Assembly (NCBI GenBank): GCA_028335825.1 | Contig: JAIOKI010000020.1 | Location: forward strand, 332,052-396,051 | Reading direction: 5' to 3' | Source of the DNA: Nosema muscidifuracis | Taxonomy: Eukaryota > Microsporidia > Nosematidae | DNA length: 64,000 bases | Shown here: in pieces, positions 31,701 to 42,855 of the stretch | How positions within the stretch are numbered: the stretch's first letter is position 1 | Layout: the number at the start of each line of letters is the position of its first letter | Position numbers and translations under genes: made by a program | The notes under the pieces: model-generated | Databases searched by the model: none | What the model was told of the DNA's origin: nothing | What the model saw: only the letters and a program-made list of their open reading frames with translations

Positions 31701-32405
31701 TCAAGTATGAGTTCATTATTTTTTAATTTAACGAACATAATTATTAAAAAATTTATAGTTTACCTTATCAATTAATATAAAATTTAGATTAAAAATCATA
31801 TCTTATTTCTTGTAGATAATTTTTTATTCAAGAACTTTAAATATTATTAAGTAAAAAAATTATCTACAAGAAATAATGCACTTAACATTTTAATAAAATT
31901 TGAAAGAAAAATCTTTTGTAAACTTTAAAATTTAAATAAATTTAAATTAATTTTATTTCGTATATTTAACGTAATTTCTAATATAATGAATCAATATTAA
32001 AAAAACAGGATTTTTATTTTATTTTTCATTAAACAAAACTTTGATTTATTAAATTCTTAATTTTGTATAAAAATAATTAAAAAAATTTAATATCAAATTA
32101 AATTTTTTAAAAAACAAACAAAATTTGTTAAAGGATAAATTAACAATAAAAACAAATACCAAAAATAATTTTTTTTTTCATTGTAAACTAAAGATCAATA
32201 TCAAAATTATAAAGATCTATATATAATCTAATCTTATGATTTTTTTTACTTTTAAATCAGTAAGTTACGTAACAAATATAAAGTTTTTATACCATTTTTT
32301 ATTTAAATACTTTTTTGTTAAAATAAATTTATTTGTAAACATAATAAATTAATTTAATTATGTTTGTTTTCGTCATATCTTAAAATAATAATTTTAACTA
32401 CCCTA
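28791..32405. other. Gene-free 3.6-kb stretch
   Basis: AT-rich, with no coding frame of credible composition on either strand. The only structure I can define is the perfect inverted repeat at 31,803-31,876 (listed separately). Confidence 0.5.
31803..31876. repeat. Perfect inverted repeat (hairpin)
   Basis: Arm TTATTTCTTGTAGATAATTT plus TTT (31,803-31,825) is mirrored exactly at 31,854-31,876, with a 28-base spacer. RNA from either strand would fold into a 23-base-pair hairpin. About 530 bases upstream of the large secreted repeat-protein gene. Confidence 0.85.
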
Positions 32406-35342
32406 ATGAATTTAATGTATTTTAATATCGTATTATTGTTACTAGGATGTATAAAATCAACAAAAGATTACAGCTATAATCAAGAGAATGTTTATCGAAG
32501 TACTGAAACTCGAACATTCAATTTATCAGATGGCGATCCTGATATTAATATTCATGATGATTTAAAAGAGGCAGAAGATATACTTAAGGATTTGATAAAA
32601 AATAATGTAAAAGAATTTGATAATTTAAATGGATCTGAAAAAGAAAAAGAGTTTAATAGAGAAACCGAGTACAAAATTGATCTTAGTTATACACTTTTAG
32701 GATCAAAGGCTGCTGAAACATCTACTATTTCTGAGTATAAAGAATTGGATATTGAAAAAATACAGGAATCTACTTCTACAAAAGAATCAACAAGTAAAAA
32801 CATACATTCTACAGATCTAAACAAAGAATTAATTATGTCTGAATCAAATCAATCAAATGGTTTAAATCAAAAAAATAGTGTATCTAATCAAACTAAAATT
32901 ATACCAAAAGTAATTGACATAAAATCTAGTGATCATTATAATGAATTCAATTGTACTAATTTTGTAGTAATTAAAGATTCAGAAGAAAATTCGAGCACAA
33001 CAAATGATCATTATGAATATGAAGTAAAATCATCTAAAAATACTAGTAAAATTGTCAATGATGAAATAACTAGCAGTATAACAAAAGAAACTGTTGAAGT
33101 ATCGGAAAATACTAGTAAAATTGTCAATGATGAAATAACTAGCAGTATTACAAAAGACAGTGTTAAAGTATCGGAAAATTTTGAAAGTACTTATGATAAT
33201 GAAATAACTAGCAGTATTAAAAAAGATACTGTTAAAGTATCGGAAAATACTAGTAAAATTGTCAATGATGAAATAACTAGCAGTATAACAAAAGAAACTG
33301 TTAAAGTATCGGAAAATACTAGTAAAATTGTCAATGATGAAATAAATACTAAAATTAAAAAAGACAGTGTTAAAGTATCGGAAAATTTTGAAAGTACTTA
33401 TGATAATGAAATAACTAGCAGTATTACAAGAGAAACTGTTAAACTATCGGAAAATATTGAGAAAGGTGTCAATGATGAAATAACTACTAGTATTACAAGA
33501 GACACTGTTCAAGTGATTGGAAATTTTGACAATACTTCTGGCAATGAAATAATTACTAATATTGCTAAAAGAAACCTAAAAATATCAAATAGCCTTGAAG
33601 ATAAAAATCAATTTATAAAAGAAGCTCCTTTTTTTACACTAATAGAAAAAACTAAAAATGCAAATATTGAGAAACAGCAGCAAAATAAAAAATTTGTAAT
33701 GCCACAAAATGAAGGTATCGTTACTTTTTCAGAAGATGAAAAAGTAGTAGCATTTTCACCCATCAGTGATATAACAATAGATGAAAGATTTTTATCAAGC
33801 AATAATAACACACCATCTGAAGATATGTTTAGGTCTTCAACTTTATCTGACGTTAATGATCAAGATTTAATGTTGCTTAAATCAAAGGATACTTCAAAAT
33901 ATTATAAACTAGCACATGGAATAAGTCCTTTTAGTACAGATTCAAGTGTATATGAAAATAATTACTATTTAAATGCAGTAAAATCTAATTTTGTTGGAAA
34001 AAATTCTAAACAGGACGTGATAAAAAAATATGAGGTTACTAATAACATATTGGAATGTGTAAATGATAAACCAGTTCCAAAAGAAATAGATAAATGTAGA
34101 GAATCACATGATATCAATACAATATCAAAATTATCTGATTCTTCATCAATTCAAGAAAAATTACCTTTTGTAAAAACACAATCGTGTGTTATTTTTCCGA
34201 GCTTTGATAAATCTGAGAATGATATAAAAAATAATAATTCATTTTCACATCAAACTAGAGCAAATTCTGCATTTACATTGTACGATAAAATCAATCAATA
34301 TAATATTTGTAAAAACGATTTGACTTCAGAAATAAATATTGTGCAAGATCAAAAAGAAGAAAACAAAAATGATATGTTTACTAATCCTGATAATCAATAT
34401 ACATCCGAAACATCCAATAAAGCTGTTTTTGAAGAAAATACTGATATTTCATCCAAAAGTTCTTCTGAAAGACAAATTGACATTACTACCATAGAAAGTC
34501 AAAGTTCTTATTCGGAAAGAAATTTGACAAATGAAGATATTCATACAGATCCTTCTGAATCATCCAAAACATCAAGCATTCAGTATTTTAGTTCAAATAA
34601 ACGACTAAATGATTCTAAAAAAATAGAATGTCATGAAAAATCTAATAATATCAATTCAAGACAAAGAAGATCTAATCTACAAGATAATGTAGATGTAATC
34701 ACATTAGAAGGTCATGAAAAATTTAATGATATCAATCCGATACAAAGAAAATGCAATCTTAAAGATAACGTATATGTAATCACAACAGAAGGTCATGAAA
34801 AATCTAATTATATCAATCCGATACAAAGAAAATGCAATCTTAAAGATAACGTATATGTAATCACAATAGCAGAAGAGTATGAAATTAAGGATAAAAACAA
34901 AGGACACACTTATCAAAATGATGATATCGAAGTAAATCTTAGTGATGTGCAACATTTAACAAATAATAAAATATACAAAAAGAGTAATTCAGGTAGTTCA
35001 ATTTATCCACCTTCTACTGACGATGATATCAATTTTACTGATATTAAATCAGAATCAGGAGATTCAGCATATGAAAATTCATTATGCAAAGAAAATATAC
35101 TCGAAGAATTAGAGAATCAACAAACTCATAAGAAAGAAATTATAGAAGACCATGATCCAGGAAATATTGAGACTATAAAAAACCACGCCAAAGAACTTGA
35201 TCAAAGTGATGAAAAGACAGAAAATTTTACAGATACGAGTGTTTCAAATATATTTTATCATGATAAAATTAATGATAAAAAATCTTCCATGGTGACTCTT
35301 ACTTTATATTCTGTTAAGAAGATTTCGAAATATTCAATGTAG
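32406..35342 (+). CDS. Large secreted repeat protein, 978 residues
   Basis: Not recognised. The ATG at 32406 has ACCC three bases upstream; the frame upstream of it uses no ATG. The N-terminus MNLMYFNIVLLLLGCIKS is a signal peptide. The mature protein is hydrophilic, Ser/Thr/Asn/Asp/Glu/Lys-rich and lacks membrane segments. Two internal arrays stand out: eight units of 23 residues (consensus near NTSKIVNDEITSSITKETV then KVSE) coded at 33,039-33,590, and three units of 27 residues (GHEKSNDINPIQRKCNLKDN then VYVITTE) coded at 34,629-34,871. The intact frame over almost 3 kb in otherwise decaying AT-rich DNA shows selection or recency. Candidate secreted effector or spore-wall/surface protein; inference only. 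Confidence 0.85.
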   Translation: MNLMYFNIVLLLLGCIKSTKDYSYNQENVYRSTETRTFNLSDGDPDINIHDDLKEAEDILKDLIKNNVKEFDNLNGSEKEKEFNRETEYKIDLSYTLLGSKAAETSTISEYKELDIEKIQESTSTKESTSKNIHSTDLNKELIMSESNQSNGLNQKNSVSNQTKIIPKVIDIKSSDHYNEFNCTNFVVIKDSEENSSTTNDHYEYEVKSSKNTSKIVNDEITSSITKETVEVSENTSKIVNDEITSSITKDSVKVSENFESTYDNEITSSIKKDTVKVSENTSKIVNDEITSSITKETVKVSENTSKIVNDEINTKIKKDSVKVSENFESTYDNEITSSITRETVKLSENIEKGVNDEITTSITRDTVQVIGNFDNTSGNEIITNIAKRNLKISNSLEDKNQFIKEAPFFTLIEKTKNANIEKQQQNKKFVMPQNEGIVTFSEDEKVVAFSPISDITIDERFLSSNNNTPSEDMFRSSTLSDVNDQDLMLLKSKDTSKYYKLAHGISPFSTDSSVYENNYYLNAVKSNFVGKNSKQDVIKKYEVTNNILECVNDKPVPKEIDKCRESHDINTISKLSDSSSIQEKLPFVKTQSCVIFPSFDKSENDIKNNNSFSHQTRANSAFTLYDKINQYNICKNDLTSEINIVQDQKEENKNDMFTNPDNQYTSETSNKAVFEENTDISSKSSSERQIDITTIESQSSYSERNLTNEDIHTDPSESSKTSSIQYFSSNKRLNDSKKIECHEKSNNINSRQRRSNLQDNVDVITLEGHEKFNDINPIQRKCNLKDNVYVITTEGHEKSNYINPIQRKCNLKDNVYVITIAEEYEIKDKNKGHTYQNDDIEVNLSDVQHLTNNKIYKKSNSGSSIYPPSTDDDINFTDIKSESGDSAYENSLCKENILEELENQQTHKKEIIEDHDPGNIETIKNHAKELDQSDEKTENFTDTSVSNIFYHDKINDKKSSMVTLTLYSVKKISKYSM
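33039..33590 (+). repeat. In-frame 69-base tandem array (8 units)
   Basis: Eight 23-codon units inside the secreted repeat protein. Two unit types alternate: NTSKIVNDEITSSITK-type and NFESTYDNEITSSI-type. Order is 1-1-2-1-1-2, then two diverged units, so a three-unit block (207 bases) seems to have been duplicated. Confidence 0.9.
34629..34871 (+). repeat. In-frame 81-base tandem array (3 units)
   Basis: Three 27-codon units near the C-terminus of the same gene. Units two and three are nearly identical at DNA level and unit one is diverged, which indicates a recent duplication. Confidence 0.9.
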
Positions 35343-36641
35343 AAATAAATTTGTAAATAGTTGTATTTGTGTATATTTTTTAACAAATCAAAAAATTTAT
35401 ACTTTAATATAAAGTAAATAATTTAATTTAAAAATTTCTCTGATCAGTTGTATATATTTTTATAAATCATTACAGTTTTTATTATATTTAAAGTGACAAA
35501 ATGATTAGATAGCAGGTCACACTTATTATTTTCCATCTTTGACCTTACTTTGGTTGTCAAAAAAATTTATTCCAATTTATATATTTAACAACTTCTTTTA
35601 AACATTTCTTATTTATTTATATCTTATAAAAATGTTAGAGGTTAAAAATATTTTATGATCAGTTACCTCGTATTTAATTTTTTTTAACTCTAATTTACTT
35701 GATAATTAAGTAAATATAACAGATATGAAGATAAAAATAGAATTTATAATATCTGTGTTAACATAAACAATTTCATAATTTACTCAAAGTCAAATTTAAT
35801 CAATATGAAACAACAATTATATTTCTCATTTGATTATTTTTGTATTACGATATTTAAATATATTTTTCTTAACAATTATTTTTAAGCATTTCTAAAACAT
35901 AATTAGCTGATGCTATTTATGAGCAGATAGGGGAAATTAAACAAATTTAGTTATAATAAATTTATGCAAGGGAAAATCGAGCAATTATGTATCAGTTCTT
36001 TAGAGTTTTATTTCAGATCAAGTCTCATCCCTGAACATTATGTTAAATAAAGAGATAAAACAATTACAAAGTAAAAATCTATAATCATCCGTATGCACAT
36101 TACTGAAAGTTTTTTAGCTCTGTTTCTTTATTAGATATTTAATTTAATATGACTTATATCGGTTAAAATGTTTATTCTCGTGATATTTTTCAGACAATGA
36201 GTTGAATTTATTATAAAAATATAGCAATATATGAGTCAAGATACTTGTATTTATATCATTAATGAAATTTAAACAATAATATAATTAAAATTGAGGCACA
36301 ATAAGAATTTCTCAATATTACATCTACATGTCGTTACAACTATAATCTGCTTCAAATTAAATTGTATTAATGTGAATTAAACAAAAGGAAAATGAATCTT
36401 TCTCTAGATTTAAATGCTAGAGAAATATGTTTTAATAAATAAATACTTATTCAATCATTTATTAAAAATCAGATTACATTAATTAATTTTTTATATAGCT
36501 TTTAAATTAAAATCACTATTTCTGAATTCAAATTCAAATGAAAATAAATATTCTGTCATTTTATAATATTACATAGAGAGAAATATAATGACAAATAAAG
36601 TTAGTTATTATAAAATAAAAATGTATTTTAAAGATTAAGTT
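35343..36641. other. Intergenic region with dispersed repeat
   Basis: No gene seen. The right part (about 35,915-36,430) is copy 1 of a dispersed repeat whose second copy lies at 45,890-46,650 (see repeat entries). Confidence 0.5.
35915..36430 (+). repeat. Dispersed repeat, copy 1 (order X-Y)
   Basis: Block X (about 35,915-36,050; anchor AGGGAAAATCGAGCA then ATCAGTTCTTTAGA) is followed by block Y (about 36,085-36,430; anchors GTTTCTTTATTA, ATGACTTATATC and AATAAGAATTTCTCAATATTA). Both blocks recur at 45.9-46.65 kb with clear but eroded similarity. No coding potential seen. Confidence 0.75.
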
Positions 36642-37238
36642 TTAATCGTAATTTCCGAAAATAAAATTGATGAATAATCTAACAATTACAACAATTATAA
36701 CATAGATGCAAACTTCTTTACAGATACTCCCGAAAGTTCTTTGTTCATTTTCTTGACTTTTATTTTCTATAATAGAGACATAGAAAGAGTAAATTTCCAT
36801 GAATGAACCAGTCTTTATTCTAATTCCTCTAATATCATTTGAAATTAGGACATTTCTTTTATTAATTTTATCAAATACTCTAATTATATATTCTCTACTG
36901 ATATTTAACAAGTTCGTATCTACCTTCAATAAGAAAAAATTTCTTTTTAAATCTTCAGCAAAGCTTTTTTGATACTTATCCTTATTAGGATCTGAGTCTG
37001 GTAAAGATTTTATAAAATTTTCATATAGATTCTCATCTTGTTCTTCCAAAGAGATACTCTGGGCAACTGGATTGCATTCTTCATATCCATTCTTTGAATC
37101 CACTAATTGAGCATTTTCATATAAAAAAGGTATATTATCATGGCAAACTACTAGTATTTGTGTGTTCATATCTTTTTTGTAACTGTATATGGTCAATTTA
37201 TATGTTCCTCTTGGTTGTGATAAAACTAAATTTGACAT
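36642..37238 (-). CDS. 198-residue tail-anchored orphan protein
   Basis: Not recognised. Soluble N-terminal part of about 170 residues starting MSNLVLSQPRGTYKLTIYSY, with a beta-rich look. A single strongly hydrophobic helix (CIYVIIVVIVRLFINFIFG, about 177-195) ends the chain three residues before the stop, typical of a tail-anchored membrane protein facing the cytosol. The middle is acidic (SLEEQDENLYENF). The ATG follows CTGACCTT, a weak C-rich context. Complete frame with normal composition, so likely a real gene. Confidence 0.65.
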   Translation of the reverse strand: MSNLVLSQPRGTYKLTIYSYKKDMNTQILVVCHDNIPFLYENAQLVDSKNGYEECNPVAQSISLEEQDENLYENFIKSLPDSDPNKDKYQKSFAEDLKRNFFLLKVDTNLLNISREYIIRVFDKINKRNVLISNDIRGIRIKTGSFMEIYSFYVSIIENKSQENEQRTFGSICKEVCIYVIIVVIVRLFINFIFGNYD

Positions 37239-38829
37239 AAGGTCAGTATAATAATTTTTTTATGTTTTCAAGGAGATCATAGATGTAATTAAAAATCTAT
37301 AATTTATATGATATATCTGTTTAATTTAATTAGTTACTTGATATTTCTTAAATTTAACCAAATAAATTATTGACATTTCAAATATGTCAAATTTAAGGAG
37401 AAATATTGACATTCTAATAACTCAAAATTTTACTAAGCTAAAAATTATTATATTAAATAAATAAAATATTCTACAACTATTGTATTTTCTTATATATTTG
37501 CTGAAGTATGATGCTTCTTATGTTTTAGAAAATGGTGTCATATCTAGTATTTTTATAAATAACTGATTCTTTTTTTCATCTAAAAAAGTTAATTCTTTTA
37601 ATTCATAAAAATAAATGTCAGTTTATTCTGATAATATTAACTCTACCAGATCAATCAAAATATTAAATATTTCTTTAAAATGATTACGTTATTTTTTATT
37701 TTTTTAGTCAGAAATATATAATTTTTTTCTCACAAGTAAGACTCTTGTGGTATGCTAGTATGTGTCTGAAATTTTTAAATGAAAGAGCTTTTATTATATT
37801 TATAATAAATTATTCATATATATAAAAAAAGTTGTAAATTCAGAATTTATTGCTTTTTTCGCCTTAGTAAATGTATATTCCTTTTCTGAGAATAGAAAAG
37901 CTTCAGCTAAGATGAACAATAAACCAATAATGAAACCTAAAAATATACAAGTTTATAGCTTTCTGACTATATTGTATAATAATGATCTATAGCTATAAAA
38001 CTAAGCTATTTGAGAAAGATTAAAATTTCCAAGATACAAAAGAAAACTGATGTCTTTATTTATCATAATCAGGGGTAACAATTATATAATAATAAAAACA
38101 ACTAAAAAAGAGTTAAATAAATTTTAAATACAAGTTCTTAATGATAAGTCTCAAAAAATAGTGACTTAACATATTCCATTTTTAACTTTAAAGTTTAATT
38201 AGTCTGATAGAGTTAAAAAGTGAAAAAACACTCAAGTATTATCTCACAAATCTTCCAATGAGAAGAGGAAAATTACATGAATAAATTTATTTAATTTGAT
38301 AGACTTAGTATTTTACAATATTGGATTTTATCTTCTTAATTTAACATTATTTAATGTATTACAAACTTAATAGGATACATATTTATTTTCTTGAAGCAGT
38401 TACATTGACTATTATTGTTTCTAATTAAATATAAAACTAAATAGATGTACGTATTTATCTTTTCAAAATTGGTTCTATATATATTAATTAGAATCATGTA
38501 ACTTTTAATTTAATAAAATATTTGAAAAAACGAGGGTTAATAAATTCATTTCATTCTTAGCTATATTTATATTCAGCTTAGCAGAAAACTTCATGTGATT
38601 AGAATCCTTATATTCAACTAATAACAAAAGATTTCTAATCTTTACATTAATCTTTTTTGATAAGATTTTACTTTCATAACCACAAAATGAAAAAATTTGC
38701 TATTATTTCAATATTTTCAAGAAATATTAATTGATTAGATTTATTATTCTAAAAACTTGTTATCTTAGTAATAAATATTAGTGTTTAACATAATTGAGGT
38801 TCAATAATATAACATTCCTCTTTAGACGT
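37239..38829. other. AT-rich intergenic region
   Basis: No gene or definable repeat seen. Confidence 0.45.
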
Positions 38830-40480
38830 GTAATTTCAATCAACAAATAAATTCTCATAATTTATTCCCTTTAAATCATAATGTCTTTTCTTAAAAAGTC
38901 TTCCATTATCAAGTCTAACAATATATTATTCACCGGGGCATATTTCAACTATTGTACTCAAACTCTAAAAATCTACCCTTAGAATATTTATTACACCCAC
39001 TCAGATTCTCCTTCTTTGCTACTCTTACCTTTTCCTTTTTTGTAGATTTTTCCATACATAAGCTTATATCGGCGAGCACTTGACCAACATGAAAACTTAA
39101 ATTATACTTCTCAATTTCCTCATAAACCTTTTACACAAAAATGTTTTTCTTGCTTTTCAATACAACATCTCTCAATGTTCTTATTAATCTTTCTATCCTG
39201 ACATTACTCCTGTGAGACTCAAAACTAATCTGCATCTATATAATATCCAAAACACTGCAAAATTGTGATCTTCTCATTGGAAATTTTCTATTATTATCAT
39301 TAATTATCTTCTCTGGCTTCTTGCCCTGTGTACATAAAACTTTTAAATATCACCATTTCGACTCCTTCATTTCTTTTTAAAACCCTTCCAGAACCTTCCT
39401 GTAAAATAATCAAATGCAACAACTATATAGGCTTTATCCTCTCTAAATTTGATCATGTACATACCAACTTTTTCCAAATATCTAGTTTTCATATTAAATT
39501 TCTGGCCAATAATATCATTTTCTAAGATCATAATATATTGTAGTTCTGCTTCGATGACTCAATTCTATATAACAGTTCAATATAAGTTTTACTCTTTCTT
39601 CTTCTGGAAGTATCTCACCTTCATTTCCATCATCAAATGACCATATTAACTTTCCATCCACCTCCTTCATATGTTTACTTTTTTCCTTCAATCTGTTTCT
39701 TTTTATTCTTTTCCTCGTCATTAGTGTAAATCCTAATAAGAAAATCAGAAACAATCATTTTTTTCTGCTTTTATATATTCAATTTCAAAGTCAATTTTCT
39801 TCACTCATCGGTTTATTAGCGCGTTATTAAAATCTGGGTTATTTCTTATTTGCGCTAGAACTTTCTGATCAGTCTCAATTTTAAATTTTCTTTTTTATAA
39901 AGCATTTATTTATTCATCATCTGAACTGTTTTCCTCACTATCATATTCATCATCATAATAACTAAATGATAAAGATGTACAATCATTATCATCAGTAATG
40001 TTATCGCTACTATTATCCTCTATATTTTTAGACTTGTTATATTTCTCTTCCTCAATAATTTTATCATCTGGCAACCCTTTATTCCTATAATTGTAATCTT
40101 CATTAGACTTCCGTAAATAACAAACACTTTAGTCAGATGACCTTCTTTGTCACAATAGAAAAAACTGACGCTTATTCTCATATTTTCTCTCTTATTAGTT
40201 TTTAATGCTTTTTGCACATTCTGTATCATCTTCTTAGTTAGCTCGTTAAAATCTTTTTCCTAATTTCGTCTGTTTCATCTTCCTTACACGTATTTCTGAT
40301 AATAAAATTTTCAAATTCCTAGAAACTCTCTCAAAAATACCTCTTCACCAGATTTCCTTTTCAACTTCATATAACTCTAACGTATACATAATAATCTCTA
40401 GTTCGTCAAAAAATATCCTGATCTTTTTGCCACAGTCATCACTTGACAACTTAGTTTTTGGTATTGCCCTCATATTACTT
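38830..40480 (-). mobile_element. Ty3/gypsy LTR-retrotransposon fossil
   Basis: Reading the minus strand, a gag-like start with a CCHC-type zinc-knuckle remnant, an RNase H tail and an integrase region with the zinc-binding H-x-H type motif and a C-terminal domain can be recognised. The region is noticeably less AT-rich than its surroundings. It is clearly broken many times and most of the reverse transcriptase is not there. I could not identify LTRs. Judging by decay it is old. Microsporidia of this group are known to carry Ty3/gypsy elements. Confidence 0.7.
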
Positions 40481-41490
40481 CTTAAATTTAATTTAAATTA
40501 TATAATATTTGATATTATAAAGCAATTATTTATATTTGAGTATATAGAAATTGTTTTTAACTATTAAAAAACAGGTATAATAGTGAAAATCTGGTATAAA
40601 ATAGGTAATATGTTAATGAATGTGTCTTAGAACATTCAGAAAAATTTTGATAATAATAACATTTAAACATTATAATGCGAAAGTATAATATATAAACTAA
40701 AATACCTTATCTTTATATTAGAGTATTTCGTTAATTTTATTGAAGCAGACATTCGATAAAGTCAACACTTCAATATATTAAAATAAAAACAAGCTTTGAG
40801 TAGTTATAGTTCATGAAGTCGAAGATACTTTTGTAAGTAATTTATCAAATAGGGGTCCAGTAAATAAATTTGAATATAATTTTTAATACGTTGGAGATTT
40901 CTGCGAATTGAAAAAATAAATAAATTAAAATATATTATTTTAGATATTTAATCATATATGGGTTTAATATAATGTATATATTTTGCCTCCCATTCCTCAT
41001 CTTTTCTTGTACTACTAATCCCTCTGCTTTTGTATTTCATCGAAATGTTTTCACGAGTTTTCTTCAGAGTGATTGACAAATTAGGCCTGCATACGTAAAG
41101 TTTTATCCAGAGCTATTCTACATTTTGTCTTGTATTTAGTTGATATCTCATCCATGTTAAAAATGTGATTTTTTTTGTATTCAAAGCCATATATCAGAAG
41201 GAGACTATTGATTATTAAGTCGGTTTTTTTTTAATTTTATGGATTTATTAAACTAAACCTAATTAAATTATTTGATAATTCTGACTTTAAATGACATGGT
41301 ATCGTTAAAATTTTTATATAAACTATTTTTTAATAGTTTCAGATACTATTTTCGATTATAAATATTACTGCTGTGCAATGACTTATAATCATTGACTATT
41401 TATAAATACTCCAAGATAACTTGATATCAAACAATTAAAAACTATAAATTTTAAGAAAATAAATAAACTAAAAAATTATAATAATAAATT
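40481..41490. other. Intergenic region with a possible gene scrap
   Basis: Mostly AT-rich. Near 40,980-41,170 (minus strand) a less AT-rich patch could code a short peptide starting MDEISTKYKTKCRIALDKTL, but it does not stay open. No family recognised. Confidence 0.4.
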
Positions 41491-42855
41491 TTAATAAGAA
41501 TTATCTTCGTAAACAATCGCTTCAAAATAATTTGCCACTGTAGTTTTAGTATTACACAAATTGCATTTTCCTTCTAAATAGTAAAAATATTCCCCAAGCA
41601 ATTCTCTTCCTATAAAGTGTCCACAAGAAAGTCTAAGACAGACACTTAATTTACCCTCACAGTTTTCTGATGGTTTCTTAAAGGTATAATTTTTTAAATC
41701 TACTACAGTTGTAAATTCATGTAGTTTATCTTCAACAATATTATTATTGATTAATTTTAACATTTCTTCTGATGAATCTAATTTTTCTTTCAACGATTTT
41801 AGCTTTAAATTTAAGTAAAAAAACTTTTCAATATCTTGAATCTCAATTTTATTACTGTTTTCACCAATTTTCGTCATTTTAATTAATATTTCACATTTAT
41901 AAGTCAATGAAAACAAATGTATCTGATTTAGCAAAAGATCAGTATCTTTATTATCAAAATATATTTGTTTATTCAGGTATTTCTTAAATTCATTGCAAAA
42001 ATTATTTATAGTATTAGTTTTTGGCCATGGATATAAATGGAAAGATTCAAAAAAACTTACAAGATCATCCAATGAGGTAGGAAATTTAGAGCTAATATAT
42101 ATTTGTTGTAGTTTATCAATTATTTTTACTTGTCCTGAGAAAAATAAAAAAATGCTGGGCTCTTTTGAATTCATAAACTTAAAAATTTTGCTCGAATTTT
42201 CGTAATATGGTAATTCATCATATAAATTATTAAGTTTTTTATCTTTAGATAATTGGCAAAAAAATTCTGACATAAAAAGCAAATCTAATATTAAATATTT
42301 GTCAATGAATTTTTCAGCTTTAATGACTTTTCTAACATTCGATTTAGATTTGTCATTAAAGTATTTGTACACTTTTTCATAAGTGCTTACATTGAATTTG
42401 CTATTAAACTTAGAGTAAAGCTTAAATAATAAATTAAAACTTGGATTATCATATTTGGGATCACTAAACATTTGACCAAACTTAGATGAGAATTTTGAGA
42501 TGGAATGAATCGAATTACTAAGAAGACTATTTTTATATTTAAATTTTCTAGAAAGTATACAATCATTCATTTCAAAAGACATTAAATGTAGAATTAATTC
42601 CTTACTATTATCTGATATAATGTCGTGCATATTCTCTAAAGTTTCAAATATATAATCTGTAATCATTTCTTTTTCTTGATTTTTGTCTAATATATCTAAA
42701 AAAAATTCCCTATCGATAAAATCATGTTTCTTATCTAAAATATCTTTAATAGTTTTAAACACTAAAGTGTCTATAAAAGATTCTTCCTTAGAAATATTCA
42801 CATTTTCCAAATTTGATGTATTACAATAAAGTAAAGTTAAGTGAAAAAATATCAT
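41491..42855 (-). CDS. Secreted protein with C-terminal RING-like cysteine cluster
   Basis: 454 residues from the ATG at 42855, which has CCCC one base upstream; the frame upstream lacks an ATG. Signal peptide MIFFHLTLLYCNTSN. The body (about 20-400) is helical, with no membrane segment and no family I recognise. The last 70 residues hold C-x6-C-x4-CGH...C-x2-C (within SVCLRLSCGHFIGRELLGEY and GKCNLCNTK). This resembles the second half of a RING finger, but the cysteine expected four to five residues after CGH-F is a leucine, so any zinc site is non-canonical. A secreted RING-like protein would be a candidate host-directed ubiquitin-pathway effector; that is inference. Confidence 0.75.
   Translation of the reverse strand: MIFFHLTLLYCNTSNLENVNISKEESFIDTLVFKTIKDILDKKHDFIDREFFLDILDKNQEKEMITDYIFETLENMHDIISDNSKELILHLMSFEMNDCILSRKFKYKNSLLSNSIHSISKFSSKFGQMFSDPKYDNPSFNLLFKLYSKFNSKFNVSTYEKVYKYFNDKSKSNVRKVIKAEKFIDKYLILDLLFMSEFFCQLSKDKKLNNLYDELPYYENSSKIFKFMNSKEPSIFLFFSGQVKIIDKLQQIYISSKFPTSLDDLVSFFESFHLYPWPKTNTINNFCNEFKKYLNKQIYFDNKDTDLLLNQIHLFSLTYKCEILIKMTKIGENSNKIEIQDIEKFFYLNLKLKSLKEKLDSSEEMLKLINNNIVEDKLHEFTTVVDLKNYTFKKPSENCEGKLSVCLRLSCGHFIGRELLGEYFYYLEGKCNLCNTKTTVANYFEAIVYEDNSY

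Noticed and set aside
39328-39640. Two short plus-strand frames
   Set aside because: Antisense to the Ty3/gypsy fossil.
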